A stretch of 20,836 bases of DNA from Actinomycetes bacterium (GTDB lineage Bacteria; Actinomycetota; Actinomycetes; Mycobacteriales; Mycobacteriaceae): positions 1 to 20,836 of the forward strand of contig JAEZKH010000428.1 of the NCBI GenBank assembly GCA_023415515.1, read 5' to 3'. Positions 1-7,806 of the stretch are shown here, piece after piece. Every line of letters starts with the position of its first letter. The stretch's first letter is position 1. The position numbers were made by a program, and so were the translations under genes. The notes below the pieces were generated by a model. It was not told the origin of the DNA. It did no database searches and worked only from the letters and a program-made list of their open reading frames with translations.

Positions 1-300
1 GCCGAGGCCCGCGCGCAGCAGCGGGCCGTCGAGCGCACCGCGGCGACCGAGGCGGCAGAGCAGATGGTGCAGAAACTGCGCGCCGAACTGGAACAGGTGC
101 GCGCCGACTCCGAGGCGGTCGTCACTGCCGCGCGCGAGAAGGCGACGGCAGCCGAGGCCCGCGCTCAGCAGCGGGCCGCCGAGCGGACGGCCGCAACGCA
201 GGCCGCCGAGAAGACTGCTCAGCAGCTTCGCGGTGAGCTCGACCGTGTCCGTGCCGAGGCGGAAGCCGACGTCGCCGCGGCGCGCGGATGGGCCGCAGGT
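1..300 (+). repeat. 150-bp in-frame tandem repeat, two visible units
   Basis: Units 1-150 and 151-300 both begin gccgaggcccgcgc and encode 50 residues each (AEARAQQRAVERTAATEAAE and AEARAQQRAAERTAATQAAE at their starts). The first 30 bases are almost identical and the rest has diverged while keeping the heptad pattern. More units may lie upstream of the window. Confidence 0.8.
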
Positions 301-825
301 GAGGCGGCGTCGGTGCGTGAAGCCGCAGAAGCCGAAGTGGCGCGCGCCTACGCCGCAGCCGACGAAGCAGTCCGGCAGGCGCAGGCCCGTGCGACACGCA
401 TCCTCTCCATCCCGGTGCCACCGCTTGAGTTCCGCTCGGAGACAGCGCATATCGAGAACGCTCTCAATGCGCTACACCAGATCGACTACATGCTCGAAGT
501 CGGGATGGCCGAGGACGCCGATGCCGAGATCACGGTGGACATCGACCTGATGCAGACCCTGGCACGGGCAGTACACGAGCACGCGGTCTACCTGTGCGAC
601 GGGTCGCGCAACGGCACGGACGGCCTGCCCGGAAACGAGGACGTCGCGGCATATGCCGAGGACGCCGCCGCGGCGTTCCGCGGGTTCCTGCATCGCATCG
701 ACACGGTGGTGGGGCGCCTGGACACCCACCGCAGCCCCGACTCCGAAATCGTGAACTTCTTCATCGCGATGCTCGCCGACCCGTGGGTGCAGCGTGCCCG
801 CGCTCTCGGGCCCCAGTCACCGTAA
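1..825 (+). CDS. Coiled-coil protein, 5' end outside the window
   Basis: The frame is open from base 1, so the gene starts upstream; the ATG at 64 lies inside a repeat unit and is unlikely to be the true start. The first ~125 visible residues are Ala/Glu/Arg/Gln-rich with heptad-like spacing and no Pro or Gly breaks, typical of a long alpha-helical coiled coil. They contain a 50-residue tandem repeat beginning AEARAQQRA. The last ~135 residues (from about ILSIPVPPLEF) form a separate, compact and acidic C-terminal domain that I do not recognise. No membrane segment is visible. The stop at 823-825 lies only 9 nt from the convergent oppA stop. By architecture it could be a scaffold, DivIVA-like or KfrA-like coiled-coil protein, but no family signature supports a specific function. 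Confidence 0.8.
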   Translation, partial: AEARAQQRAVERTAATEAAEQMVQKLRAELEQVRADSEAVVTAAREKATAAEARAQQRAAERTAATQAAEKTAQQLRGELDRVRAEAEADVAAARGWAAGEAASVREAAEAEVARAYAAADEAVRQAQARATRILSIPVPPLEFRSETAHIENALNALHQIDYMLEVGMAEDADAEITVDIDLMQTLARAVHEHAVYLCDGSRNGTDGLPGNEDVAAYAEDAAAAFRGFLHRIDTVVGRLDTHRSPDSEIVNFFIAMLADPWVQRARALGPQSP

Positions 826-834
826 GACGGTGGC

Positions 835-2502
835 CTACTTCATGAAGCCGATCGTCGTGTAGTCGAGATCGCCGATGCCTGCCGGGCCGAAATTCGCCAG
901 GTTGCTTCGCACGGCGACGTTGCCCGCCGATTGGAACAGCGGGAGGCTGAAGCCGATGTCGAAGATCAGCTTGTCGAGTTCGTTGGCCAGGTCGCGCGCC
1001 TTGGCCGGGTCGAGTTCATCGAAGGTCGCCTCGGCCTTGGCGTCGATCTCGGGACTGCTGATCTTGCCGAAGTTGCTCTCGGCGTTGGTCGTGTAGATCT
1101 GGTTGAGGCAGCACAGGGAGAACGCGTCGCCGACCCACGAGAACTGCGCGATGTCGAAGTCGCCGGGAATGATGTAGTTGGTGAAGAACCCGGTGCCTGC
1201 CTTGGCTTGGATCTCCAGCTTCACACCGATCTGGGCGAGGCTGTTCTGTGCTATCTGGGCTACCTGTTTGGTGGTGTCGGCATCGAACAGCACATCGCGG
1301 ATCACCAACTGGCGACCGTCCTTTTCCCGGAACTGGCCGTTCATCCGCCAGCCGAGGGCGTCGAGTTCCTGTTTGGCCTTTTCCGGGTCGAAGCCGACTG
1401 CGCCGCTGTTGTCCTGATAGCCTTCCTGGCCCGCGACGAAGATGTGGTTGTTCAGCGGCACCGGCTTGTCGACGAGACCCCGTTGGGTGACGTTGGCGAT
1501 GGCCTGCCGGTCGATGCCCTTGGCGATGGCGAGCCGCAGTGCCTCGTCGGAGAGGATCGAGCCGGGAGCCCCGTTGAACGTGAAGTGATACCAGCTGGCG
1601 CCCGGCGCGCGCCTGATGGAGATGCCCTTGGTATTGCGCGCGGTGGTCAACTCGGGCAGCGAGGCGACGGCGGTCGCGTCGATGGTGTTGTTCTGCAGGG
1701 CCGGGATACGGGCTTTGTCGTCGAGGACCAGGTAGGTGATGCTGTCGAGCAACGGCGGCGTGCCCCACCATTTCGGATTGCGTTTCAACGTGATCCGCTG
1801 CGCGGTGCGGTCCAGATCGGTGATCATGAACGGTCCCGCCGACGGTCCGGGCCGGTCCAGCTGGCCCTTGTTGAAGACCTCGGGGTCCGACGTCATGCTC
1901 TTGGGCAGCAACATCGTGTTGCCCGCGAACATGCCGCGCCACTCGGAGAAGTTCTTTGCGAAGGTGACGACGGCCTGCCTGTCGTCGACCCCGCGCGTCA
2001 CCTTCTCGACGCGGTCGGCGCCGTTCGTGCTGGCGATGCGGAATGCCGCGTTCTTGCCACTGGTCGCATTGATCTGGGCGGCGATGTCCTCCCACGTGAT
2101 CGGCGTCCCGTCACTCCACACCGCCTTCGGGTTGATGGTGTACGTGACGACCTGTGGCTTCTCACTGGTCAATTCGACGTCTGTGAAGAAGTCGGTGTTG
2201 ACCGTCGTCGTCCCGTCGGACGCAACGCGGAACGCGCGCGGCATCGTCGCCCGCAGCATCGCGCCGGTGTCCGCTTCGTTTCCGTCGATGTGCAGGCTGT
2301 TGAAGTTGGACGGATATCCGCTCAACGCCAAGCGCAGGTTGCCGCCCTGGCGCAGCGTGGCCGGGTCCTGCGGATTGATGTCGTTGGTCTTGCCGAGCTC
2401 GGCATTCCCGCCGGCCGGTGGTGCTTCGTTGTCGCCACTCGAGCAGCCGGTGATGGTGAGACCGGCGACCAGCAGGGCCGCAGCTAAGCGTCGGAGCATC
2501 AT
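835..2502 (-). CDS. oppA: Oligopeptide ABC transporter substrate-binding lipoprotein OppA
   Basis: Family 5 extracellular solute-binding protein (SBP_bac_5), 555 aa from the chosen start. It would capture peptides outside the membrane and deliver them to OppBC. The N-terminus is a lipoprotein signal: MMLRRLAAALLVAGL, then lipobox ITGC with acylated Cys20 and an SSGDNE linker. The mature part shows the family pattern, including a segment near AVWSDGTPITWEDIA. The frame stays open further upstream to 2598, but that would bury the signal peptide behind 32 residues overlapping oppD, so ATG 2502 (or the adjacent ATG 2499) is preferred. It lies 10-13 nt after the oppD stop, as last gene of oppB-C-D-A. 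M. tuberculosis Rv1280c occupies the same operon position. Confidence 0.93.
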   Translation of the reverse strand: MMLRRLAAALLVAGLTITGCSSGDNEAPPAGGNAELGKTNDINPQDPATLRQGGNLRLALSGYPSNFNSLHIDGNEADTGAMLRATMPRAFRVASDGTTTVNTDFFTDVELTSEKPQVVTYTINPKAVWSDGTPITWEDIAAQINATSGKNAAFRIASTNGADRVEKVTRGVDDRQAVVTFAKNFSEWRGMFAGNTMLLPKSMTSDPEVFNKGQLDRPGPSAGPFMITDLDRTAQRITLKRNPKWWGTPPLLDSITYLVLDDKARIPALQNNTIDATAVASLPELTTARNTKGISIRRAPGASWYHFTFNGAPGSILSDEALRLAIAKGIDRQAIANVTQRGLVDKPVPLNNHIFVAGQEGYQDNSGAVGFDPEKAKQELDALGWRMNGQFREKDGRQLVIRDVLFDADTTKQVAQIAQNSLAQIGVKLEIQAKAGTGFFTNYIIPGDFDIAQFSWVGDAFSLCCLNQIYTTNAESNFGKISSPEIDAKAEATFDELDPAKARDLANELDKLIFDIGFSLPLFQSAGNVAVRSNLANFGPAGIGDLDYTTIGFMK

Positions 2503-2512
2503 CCCGAAGACT

Positions 2513-4351
2513 CTAGCGGCGGTTCGGCTCGGGTTGAGGGACGGCGGCCAGCAACGTGCGCGTGTATTCGTCGCGGGGAGCGGTGAACACCTGGTCACCG
2601 TCGCCCTGCTCGACGATCTTGCCGTTGTGCATCACCGCCACCCGGTGCGCGAGGTGCTTGACCACCGACAGGTCGTGCGAGACGAACAGGTAGGCCAGCC
2701 CGAACCGATCCTGCAGGTCGAGCAGCAAGTTGATGATGCCGGCCTGGATCGACACGTCGAGCGCCGAAACCGGCTCGTCGAGGGCGAGGATCTTCGGTTG
2801 CAGAGCAAGCGCGCGGGCGATCCCGATCCGTTGTTTCTGTCCACCGGAGAACTCAGCCGGATATCGACTGCCGTCAGGCCGTCGCAACCCGACGATCTCC
2901 AGCAGTTCGGCGACCCGGCCGTCGATGTGCTTCTTGTCGAACCCGTTGGCGGTCAACGGCTCTGCGATCACCTCGAAGACAGGAAGGCGCGGGTCGAGCG
3001 ATGCCACTGGATCCTGGAAAACCACCTGTAGGTCACCGCGCAGGGCGCGCCGCGACTTCGTGTCCAGCGCCGCGACGTCGGCGCCGAGCACTTCGATGGA
3101 GCCCGCCTGCGGCGCGGTCAGGTCGAGGATCTGATGCAGGGTCGTGGACTTGCCCGAACCTGACTCGCCGACGATTCCCAATGTGCGGCCCTGGCGGAGT
3201 TCGAAGCTCACGCCGTCGACCGCCCGCACCTCACCGACGGTGCGGCGGAACACCACGCCCTTGGTGAGTTTGTAGGTTTTCGCCAGGTTTTCGACGCGCA
3301 ACACCACCGGGGTCTCGCTGTCGGCCTGATCCGCGGTCTGCGGTGTCGTCGAGACGCCGTAGATTTCGGCGGCGCTGCGGCCGGCGACCTGATCGGTTCG
3401 GATGCAGGCCGCTGCGTGGCCGACGCCGACGGTGATGAGTTCCGGTTCGGCTGTCCTGCATTCGTCGATGGCCAACGGGCAGCGCGGCGCGAACGTGCAT
3501 CCCTGTGGTAACGATGCCAGCGACGGGGGAGCGCCGGGGATGGGCACCAGCCGCGCACCCTGGCGCGCGTCGAGGCGGGGGACCGACCCGAGTAGTCCTG
3601 CGGTGTAGGGCATTCGGCGGTCACGGTAGAGCGCATCGACCGATGCGACCTCGACGGCGCGACCTGCATACATCACCAGCGCGCGATCGGCGAACTCGGC
3701 CACGACACCCAGATCATGGGTGATGATCAAAACGCCGGCGCCGGTGACATCGCGCGCGGTCTTGAGCACATCGAGGATCTGTGCCTGCACGGTGACATCC
3801 AGTGCAGTGGTGGGTTCGTCACAGATGAGCAGATCGGGGTCGTTGGCGATGGCGATGGCGATGACGACGCGCTGACGTTCGCCGCCGGACAGCTCGTGCG
3901 GGAACGCGCGTGCGCGTCGTTCGGGTTGTGCGATGCCGACGAGTTCCAACAGATCGATCGCGCGGGCGCGCGCCGCCTTGCGGCCGGTTCCGTCGTCGTG
4001 CACCTCGATGGCCTCGGCGATCTGGTCGCCGATCGTGTAGACCGGCGTGAGCGCCGACATCGGATCCTGGAACACTGTGCCGATGGCTTTGCCCCTGACC
4101 TGCGACATCCGCTTGTCGGACAGCCCGAGCAGTTCGTCTCCCTGCAACCGCACCGAACCAGCCACTTCGGCGTATTCGGGCAGCAGGCCGACGACTGCCA
4201 TGGCGCTCGCCGATTTGCCCGCACCGGATTCGCCGACCAGCGCCACGACCTCGCCCGCATCGACGTGATAGTTCATTCCGCGCACCGCCGCGACCTGTTC
4301 GGTCTCGGTGGGAAAGGTGACGGTGAGGTCGCGGACCTCGAGGAGGGTCAT
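2513..4351 (-). CDS. oppD: Oligopeptide ABC transporter ATPase OppD (two fused ABC domains)
   Basis: Double-ABC ATPase (612 aa) that powers peptide import through OppBC on the cytoplasmic face. Domain 1: Walker A GESGAGKS at 40-47, Q-loop Q95, signature LSGGERQ at 154-160, Walker B LLICDE at 174-179, switch His212. Domain 2: Walker A GESGSGKS at 395-402, then signature FSGGQKQR and Walker B ILALDEP. Both sites look catalytically intact. Between the two domains lies an oligopeptide-transporter C-terminal segment with four cysteines (Cys285, 291, 298, 316) in GCTFAPRC...DEC...AAC context. This matches the region reported to hold an iron-sulfur cluster in M. tuberculosis OppD. The start overlaps the oppC stop as ATGA, indicating translational coupling. 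Ortholog of Rv1281c. Confidence 0.95.
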   Translation of the reverse strand: MTLLEVRDLTVTFPTETEQVAAVRGMNYHVDAGEVVALVGESGAGKSASAMAVVGLLPEYAEVAGSVRLQGDELLGLSDKRMSQVRGKAIGTVFQDPMSALTPVYTIGDQIAEAIEVHDDGTGRKAARARAIDLLELVGIAQPERRARAFPHELSGGERQRVVIAIAIANDPDLLICDEPTTALDVTVQAQILDVLKTARDVTGAGVLIITHDLGVVAEFADRALVMYAGRAVEVASVDALYRDRRMPYTAGLLGSVPRLDARQGARLVPIPGAPPSLASLPQGCTFAPRCPLAIDECRTAEPELITVGVGHAAACIRTDQVAGRSAAEIYGVSTTPQTADQADSETPVVLRVENLAKTYKLTKGVVFRRTVGEVRAVDGVSFELRQGRTLGIVGESGSGKSTTLHQILDLTAPQAGSIEVLGADVAALDTKSRRALRGDLQVVFQDPVASLDPRLPVFEVIAEPLTANGFDKKHIDGRVAELLEIVGLRRPDGSRYPAEFSGGQKQRIGIARALALQPKILALDEPVSALDVSIQAGIINLLLDLQDRFGLAYLFVSHDLSVVKHLAHRVAVMHNGKIVEQGDGDQVFTAPRDEYTRTLLAAVPQPEPNRR

Positions 4352-5277
4352 TTTCGATGCCTCCGTAGTGGCCTGGCGCCGGGGTCGAGCGCGTCACGCA
4401 GGCCGTCGCCAATGAGGTTGGTGCACAGCACGATCAGCACCAGGACGCCGGCGGGGAAGAGAAAGACCCACGGGAACGTTGTCGCTGAGCTCGAGCTGTC
4501 GGCGATCAGGGTGCCCAGCGACACGTCGGGCGGCTGAATGCCGAAACCTAGGAAGCTCAAGCCGGTTTCGCCGATGATCGCGGTGCCGACATTGAGCGTG
4601 GTGTCGATGATCAGCAGCGAAGCAACGTTCGGCAGGATATGGCGGACGATGATCCGCCAGTTCGGGACGCCCATGTAGCGCGCCGCCACCACGAACTCGC
4701 GTTCCCGCAGGCTCAGCGTCATACCGCGCACGATGCGCGAACTGATCATCCAACCGAACACCGAGAACAGCAGGATCAGCCAGAAGACGCGGTCTGCTGA
4801 CCCCAGCCGCGGCGTCACGATCGCGATCACGATGAAGCTGGGCACCACGAGCAGAAGGTCGACCAGCCACATCAGGCGACGATCGCGCCAGCCGCCGAAG
4901 TAACCTGCGATCGCACCGACCGTCGCGGCCAGGATCGTCGAGATCAGCGCCACGCACACGCCGATCAACATCGACTTCTGCATCCCGCGAAGCGTCAACG
5001 CAAGCACATCCTGGCCGAGGGCGTTGGTGCCGAACCAGTGGTCTGTGCTCGGCGGCTGCTGCAGCGCGTAGTAGTCCAGGTCGGTGTAGCTGTAGGGCAG
5101 CAGTGGTGGCAGCGCGTAGCAGCCGAGAAAGAACAGCACGAGAACGGCCAGCGAAACGACGCCGGGCCTGTTGCGTAAGAATCTGCGCCACACCAGGGTT
5201 CGGCGGGAGGCGAACTCGTGGGTGTCCAGGCCGGACTGCGCTGTTGTCGCCGTCTCCGTGGTCACAGGCTCGCTCAT
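4348..5277 (-). CDS. oppC: Oligopeptide ABC transporter permease OppC
   Basis: Inner-membrane permease (309 aa) of the binding-protein-dependent transport family, pairing with OppB to form the peptide channel. An N-terminal cytoplasmic tail leads to the first membrane segment (about VVSLAVLVLFFLGCYALPPLL), then a periplasmic loop and a five-span core. The coupling-helix EAA-type motif is seen at FVVAARYMGVPNWRIIVRHI. The frame extends to a TTG at 5331 and an ATG at 5307, but ATG 5277 has a strong ribosome binding site (GAGGTGA, about 8 nt upstream) and is preferred. The gene lies 61 nt after the oppB stop and its own stop overlaps the oppD start. Ortholog of Rv1282c. Confidence 0.92.
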   Translation of the reverse strand: MSEPVTTETATTAQSGLDTHEFASRRTLVWRRFLRNRPGVVSLAVLVLFFLGCYALPPLLPYSYTDLDYYALQQPPSTDHWFGTNALGQDVLALTLRGMQKSMLIGVCVALISTILAATVGAIAGYFGGWRDRRLMWLVDLLLVVPSFIVIAIVTPRLGSADRVFWLILLFSVFGWMISSRIVRGMTLSLREREFVVAARYMGVPNWRIIVRHILPNVASLLIIDTTLNVGTAIIGETGLSFLGFGIQPPDVSLGTLIADSSSSATTFPWVFLFPAGVLVLIVLCTNLIGDGLRDALDPGARPLRRHRK

Positions 5278-5338
5278 GCGGTCACCTCGCAGGCTCGGTT
5301 CCCGCATGCGGGCCTGTCGATTCGCTCGCAAGCGTCGC

Positions 5339-6319
5339 TCATGCCGCGACCCTCACTCTCGGGTCCAGCGCGGCATAGATCACATCGGACAGCAGACCCG
5401 CCAACAGCACAGCGGCACCGGTGAAAACCGTAACCGCTGCGATGATGTTGGTGTCCTGCGTGGCGATACCCTGCACCACCCATTCACCCATGCCGTGCCA
5501 GCCGAAGATCTGCTCGGTGAACACCGCACCGGTCACCAAACCGCTCACCCCGTAAGCGAACAGCGTCGCCATCGGGATCAGCGCCGTCCGCAGCCCGTGC
5601 TTGAACAACGCCTGTCTCCGGGTCAGGCCTTTGGCGCGGGCGGTGCGGATGAAGTCTTGCCCGAGCACGTCAAGCATGGCGTTACGCTGATATCGGCTGT
5701 AGCCAGCGATTCCCAGCAGCGCAAGCGTGAATGTCGGCAACACGAGATGTTGTGCGCGATCGACGAACTGGTTCCATCCGCCGGTGACCGGGTCCGGCGA
5801 TGTCTCGCCGATGTACTCGAACAACTGCGCGCCGAAGATCGAATTCGCGCCGTTCGCGGCGAGGATCAGCAGGTACGCCGTGACGAACACCGGTGTGCTC
5901 AGCAGCAACAGCGAAACGATGGTGATGACGCGATCGCTGAGGTGATACTGGCGGATCGCACCCCAGGCGCCGACGACGACACCGATCAGCGTGCCGAGTA
6001 CCGCTCCGATGACCAGCAACCGCAGACTCACCCCGACCCGGCGACCGAGCTCGGCGGAGATCGGCTGGCCCGCGACCGTCGTGCCGAAGTCACCCTTGAC
6101 GGCGCCGGACGCCCACCGCGCGTAGCGGATCGGGATGGGCCGGTCCAGGTTCAACTCGGCGGCCTTGGCGTCGATGACCGACTGCAGTGGCCGCGGGTTG
6201 CGCGACTCGAGACTGTCGAGCGGTTTGAACGACACCGACGTCAGGGTGAATGTCAGAAACGAGGCCAGGATCAGCAGCACGACGTAGTTGAGCAACCGCC
6301 GCGCGAGGAACCGTGTCAT
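5339..6319 (-). CDS. oppB: Oligopeptide ABC transporter permease OppB
   Basis: First gene of the permease operon, 326 aa. It has the OppB N-terminal span (MTRFLARRLLNYVVLLILAS), a periplasmic domain with the segment RPIPIRYARWASGAVKGDFG, then five core membrane segments. The EAA-type motif contacting the ATPase is at DFIRTARAKGLTRRQALFKH. The ATG at 6319 is preceded by TGAGGAAC about 7 nt upstream, a good ribosome binding site. The operon promoter should lie in 6320-6525. A TACCCT box on the minus strand (6354-6349) could be a -10, but no convincing -35 accompanies it. Ortholog of Rv1283c. The substrate range (short peptides, glutathione) is inferred from the family. Confidence 0.95.
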   Translation of the reverse strand: MTRFLARRLLNYVVLLILASFLTFTLTSVSFKPLDSLESRNPRPLQSVIDAKAAELNLDRPIPIRYARWASGAVKGDFGTTVAGQPISAELGRRVGVSLRLLVIGAVLGTLIGVVVGAWGAIRQYHLSDRVITIVSLLLLSTPVFVTAYLLILAANGANSIFGAQLFEYIGETSPDPVTGGWNQFVDRAQHLVLPTFTLALLGIAGYSRYQRNAMLDVLGQDFIRTARAKGLTRRQALFKHGLRTALIPMATLFAYGVSGLVTGAVFTEQIFGWHGMGEWVVQGIATQDTNIIAAVTVFTGAAVLLAGLLSDVIYAALDPRVRVAA

Positions 6320-6525
6320 CGGCGAAGTTCCTCAGCAGGCATGCGCACAGGGTAGGAGATGGCGGCCTGTGAGGCCCGCAAGCCCGCGGTGGGCGCGGCT
6401 AGACAATTCCCAACGGGCCTTAAGCACGGCTACAGAATCGGCGAGTTCACTGGGTGCTACCTGCAGTTTCAGGTCCGCCGCGCCGCGAGGGCCAGTGGGC
6501 AACGACTCCGAGATGGAGAAGGGCG

Positions 6526-6792
6526 ATGAATTCACAGACTTCACATCGGCCAAACATCCTGAAGGTGCTGGCAGCCGTGTTCGGCGGCGGCGCCATCGTG
6601 ACGATGGGGGCGCTGACGGCGAGCCTTCACCAGCAACCAAGCGGCACGCAGAACGTCGCCGCAGGGCACATGACGATGGCCGCGACCACCACGGCGTCCG
6701 GCAAGGACGACACCGTCGAGGCCACGTCGATGGCCGTGCCCACGATCAAGGGCCCGGCGCCACTGCCTGCCGAGGAGAAGGCAGCCGAGTAA
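6526..6792 (+). CDS. Small exported or membrane-anchored peptide A (88 aa)
   Basis: I do not recognise a named family. The protein has a short basic N-terminus (MNSQTSHRPNILK), one hydrophobic segment at about 13-33 (VLAAVFGGGAIVTMGALTASL) and a Thr/Ala/Pro/Glu-rich tail with no Cys. This fits a signal peptide or single anchor with a short extracytoplasmic tail. The frame is open from 6454, but ATG 6526 is chosen because GGAGAAGGG stands 3-11 nt upstream and because the encoded start matches that of the peptide gene at 6915 (MNS...K...A...G..AIV.MGALT). It is divergent from oppB across 206 nt. Function unknown; the paralogy and position beside a two-component system suggest, without proof, a role in envelope sensing. 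Confidence 0.65.
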   Translation: MNSQTSHRPNILKVLAAVFGGGAIVTMGALTASLHQQPSGTQNVAAGHMTMAATTTASGKDDTVEATSMAVPTIKGPAPLPAEEKAAE

Positions 6793-6823
6793 CAACCTAA
6801 GACACCGACTGACGTTTCACCCC

Positions 6824-6859
6824 CGACCCTTCCGGCTACCCAACGTGCCGGAGGGGTCG
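6824..6859 (+). terminator. Strong hairpin between the twin peptide genes
   Basis: Arms 6824-6836 and 6847-6859 form a 13-bp stem (CGACCCTTCCGGC with GCCGGAGGGGTCG; one T-G wobble, all other pairs Watson-Crick) around a 10-nt loop. No T tract follows, so it would be a mycobacterial-style terminator or attenuator rather than a classical intrinsic one. It lies 31 nt after the first peptide gene and 55 nt before the second. Confidence 0.6.
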
Positions 6860-6914
6860 TCGACGACCTCCCGCCTGGAACGGCCTGCCCTGATACGCGG
6901 GAAAGGGAACTGAA

Positions 6915-7148
6915 ATGAATTCGCGGAAACTCAAGATGATCTCAGCGACCGCAGGTGCCAGCGCAATCGTCGCGATGGGAGCCCTGACGATGGGGCTCAG
7001 CAGCGACAACAGCGAAGCCACGATCGTGTCCGATCCCGAGATGACACTCGGCGAGACGAGCACGGTCGAGAAGGCGGCCACCACACCCGAGACGACGCTT
7101 GCGGTGCCCGAGGTGACGGCCGAGGTGCCTGACGGCTTCGGCCCGTAA
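6915..7148 (+). CDS. Small exported or membrane-anchored peptide B (77 aa)
   Basis: Paralog of the peptide gene at 6526. It begins MNSRKLKMISATAGASAIVA followed by MGALTMGL, sharing the MNS start, a basic residue cluster and the AIV-MGALT core. The hydrophobic segment spans about 10-27. The mature tail is acidic and rich in Thr, Glu and Val (for example TPETTLAVPEVTAEV) and ends in Gly-Pro. AAAGGGAAC about 4-12 nt upstream of the ATG is a good ribosome binding site. The stop is 16 nt from the convergent stop of the gene at 7165. No catalytic motif is visible. It could be a secreted peptide, a small membrane regulator, or a member of an uncharacterised mycobacterial family. Confidence 0.65.
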   Translation: MNSRKLKMISATAGASAIVAMGALTMGLSSDNSEATIVSDPEMTLGETSTVEKAATTPETTLAVPEVTAEVPDGFGP

Positions 7149-7164
7149 CCTCCACCGCCACACA

Positions 7165-7674
7165 TCAGTTCGCCGGCGGATGACCCTCGATGCGGTTGAG
7201 GGTCAACGTCGTGCCGGTCCGGGTGGCCTCGACGGTCACGGTGTCGTTGGCGGACACCGGCTTGTCCGGCGGGACACTCGCGGACGGCAAAGAATAGATC
7301 TGGGTGAAGCCGTCGTCGCTGCGCACCACGATCTGCGACAGCGTGACTTCGTCGACCACACCGGTCTGGCTCATCTTGGTGGCGAAGCCTCCGTTGCCGT
7401 CCGACACGACGTACTCGCTGTGCAGGGTCCCTGGTGGCTGCGCAGGCGCGACGGCAGGTGGGGCTTGGCGCGGCGCTGCGGGTCCTTGTCCACCGGGTGC
7501 GACGTGCATCTGCGTCCGCGCACCGGCGCCCATGGCCCGCGGCGACCCTTCCGTCGCGGCGTAGATCGCGGCGCCCCCCAACCCGCCCACCAGCACGGCG
7601 ATCGCAACCGCCGCGGCCGTCTGGCGGCCGGTCCACCGGTCGGAACTGCGCTGCTCTGCGTTCTCGGTAGTCAC
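7165..7674 (-). CDS. Membrane-anchored protein with DUF5666-like extracytoplasmic domain
   Basis: A 169-aa protein: ~18 polar residues, one transmembrane helix (about AAAVAIAVLVGGLGGAAIYAA), a Pro/Ala/Gly/Gln-rich linker, then a small beta-rich domain. The domain has the pattern SEYVVSDGNGGF...QTGVVDEVT..QIVVRSDDGFTQIY, reminiscent of DUF5666-type domains next to actinobacterial two-component systems; this assignment is from memory of the pattern only. GTG 7674 is chosen because upstream residues (frame open to 7806) are Arg/His/Cys-rich and run into the promoter of the divergent regulator gene. No strong ribosome binding site decides it. The divergent arrangement suggests a target of, or accessory to, that regulator. 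Confidence 0.75.
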   Translation of the reverse strand: MTTENAEQRSSDRWTGRQTAAAVAIAVLVGGLGGAAIYAATEGSPRAMGAGARTQMHVAPGGQGPAAPRQAPPAVAPAQPPGTLHSEYVVSDGNGGFATKMSQTGVVDEVTLSQIVVRSDDGFTQIYSLPSASVPPDKPVSANDTVTVEATRTGTTLTLNRIEGHPPAN

Positions 7675-7745
7675 CGGTCCACTGTGCAGCCGCCACATGT
7701 GGGTCGGCTGTGAATGCAGAGGACGCGACACCACCATGTGCGCCC

Positions 7746-7800
7746 TCACAGGTGGCACACAGAGAGCGCACAGGCCGCGCTCACTCGCTCGGCGAATAAT
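7746..7800 (+). promoter_or_regulatory. Predicted autoregulated promoter: three 11-bp-spaced CACAG repeats plus -10
   Basis: TCACAG (7746-7751), ACACAG (7757-7762) and GCACAG (7768-7773) share CACAG at exactly 11-bp spacing, one helical turn. They resemble the TCACAGC direct repeats known for mycobacterial PhoP. AATAAT at 7795-7800 fits a -10 (TANNNT with one mismatch) placed for a start at 7807, which is the GTG of the response regulator. No -35 is visible, and the last repeat ends at -34, the position of an activator bound in place of a -35. A CTGTGA in the opposite orientation at 7708-7713 may serve the divergent gene. Confidence 0.55.
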
Positions 7801-7806
7801 GGCCAC

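Noticed and set aside
931..2487. 518-codon open frame on the plus strand
   Set aside because: It is antisense to oppA, which has a lipobox, family pattern and operon context. Long opposite-strand frames are usual in DNA this GC-rich.
6459..6474. ACCTG-N6-CAGGT inverted repeat upstream of the first peptide gene
   Set aside because: Five-base arms are short for GC-rich DNA and no promoter element is placed well around it.
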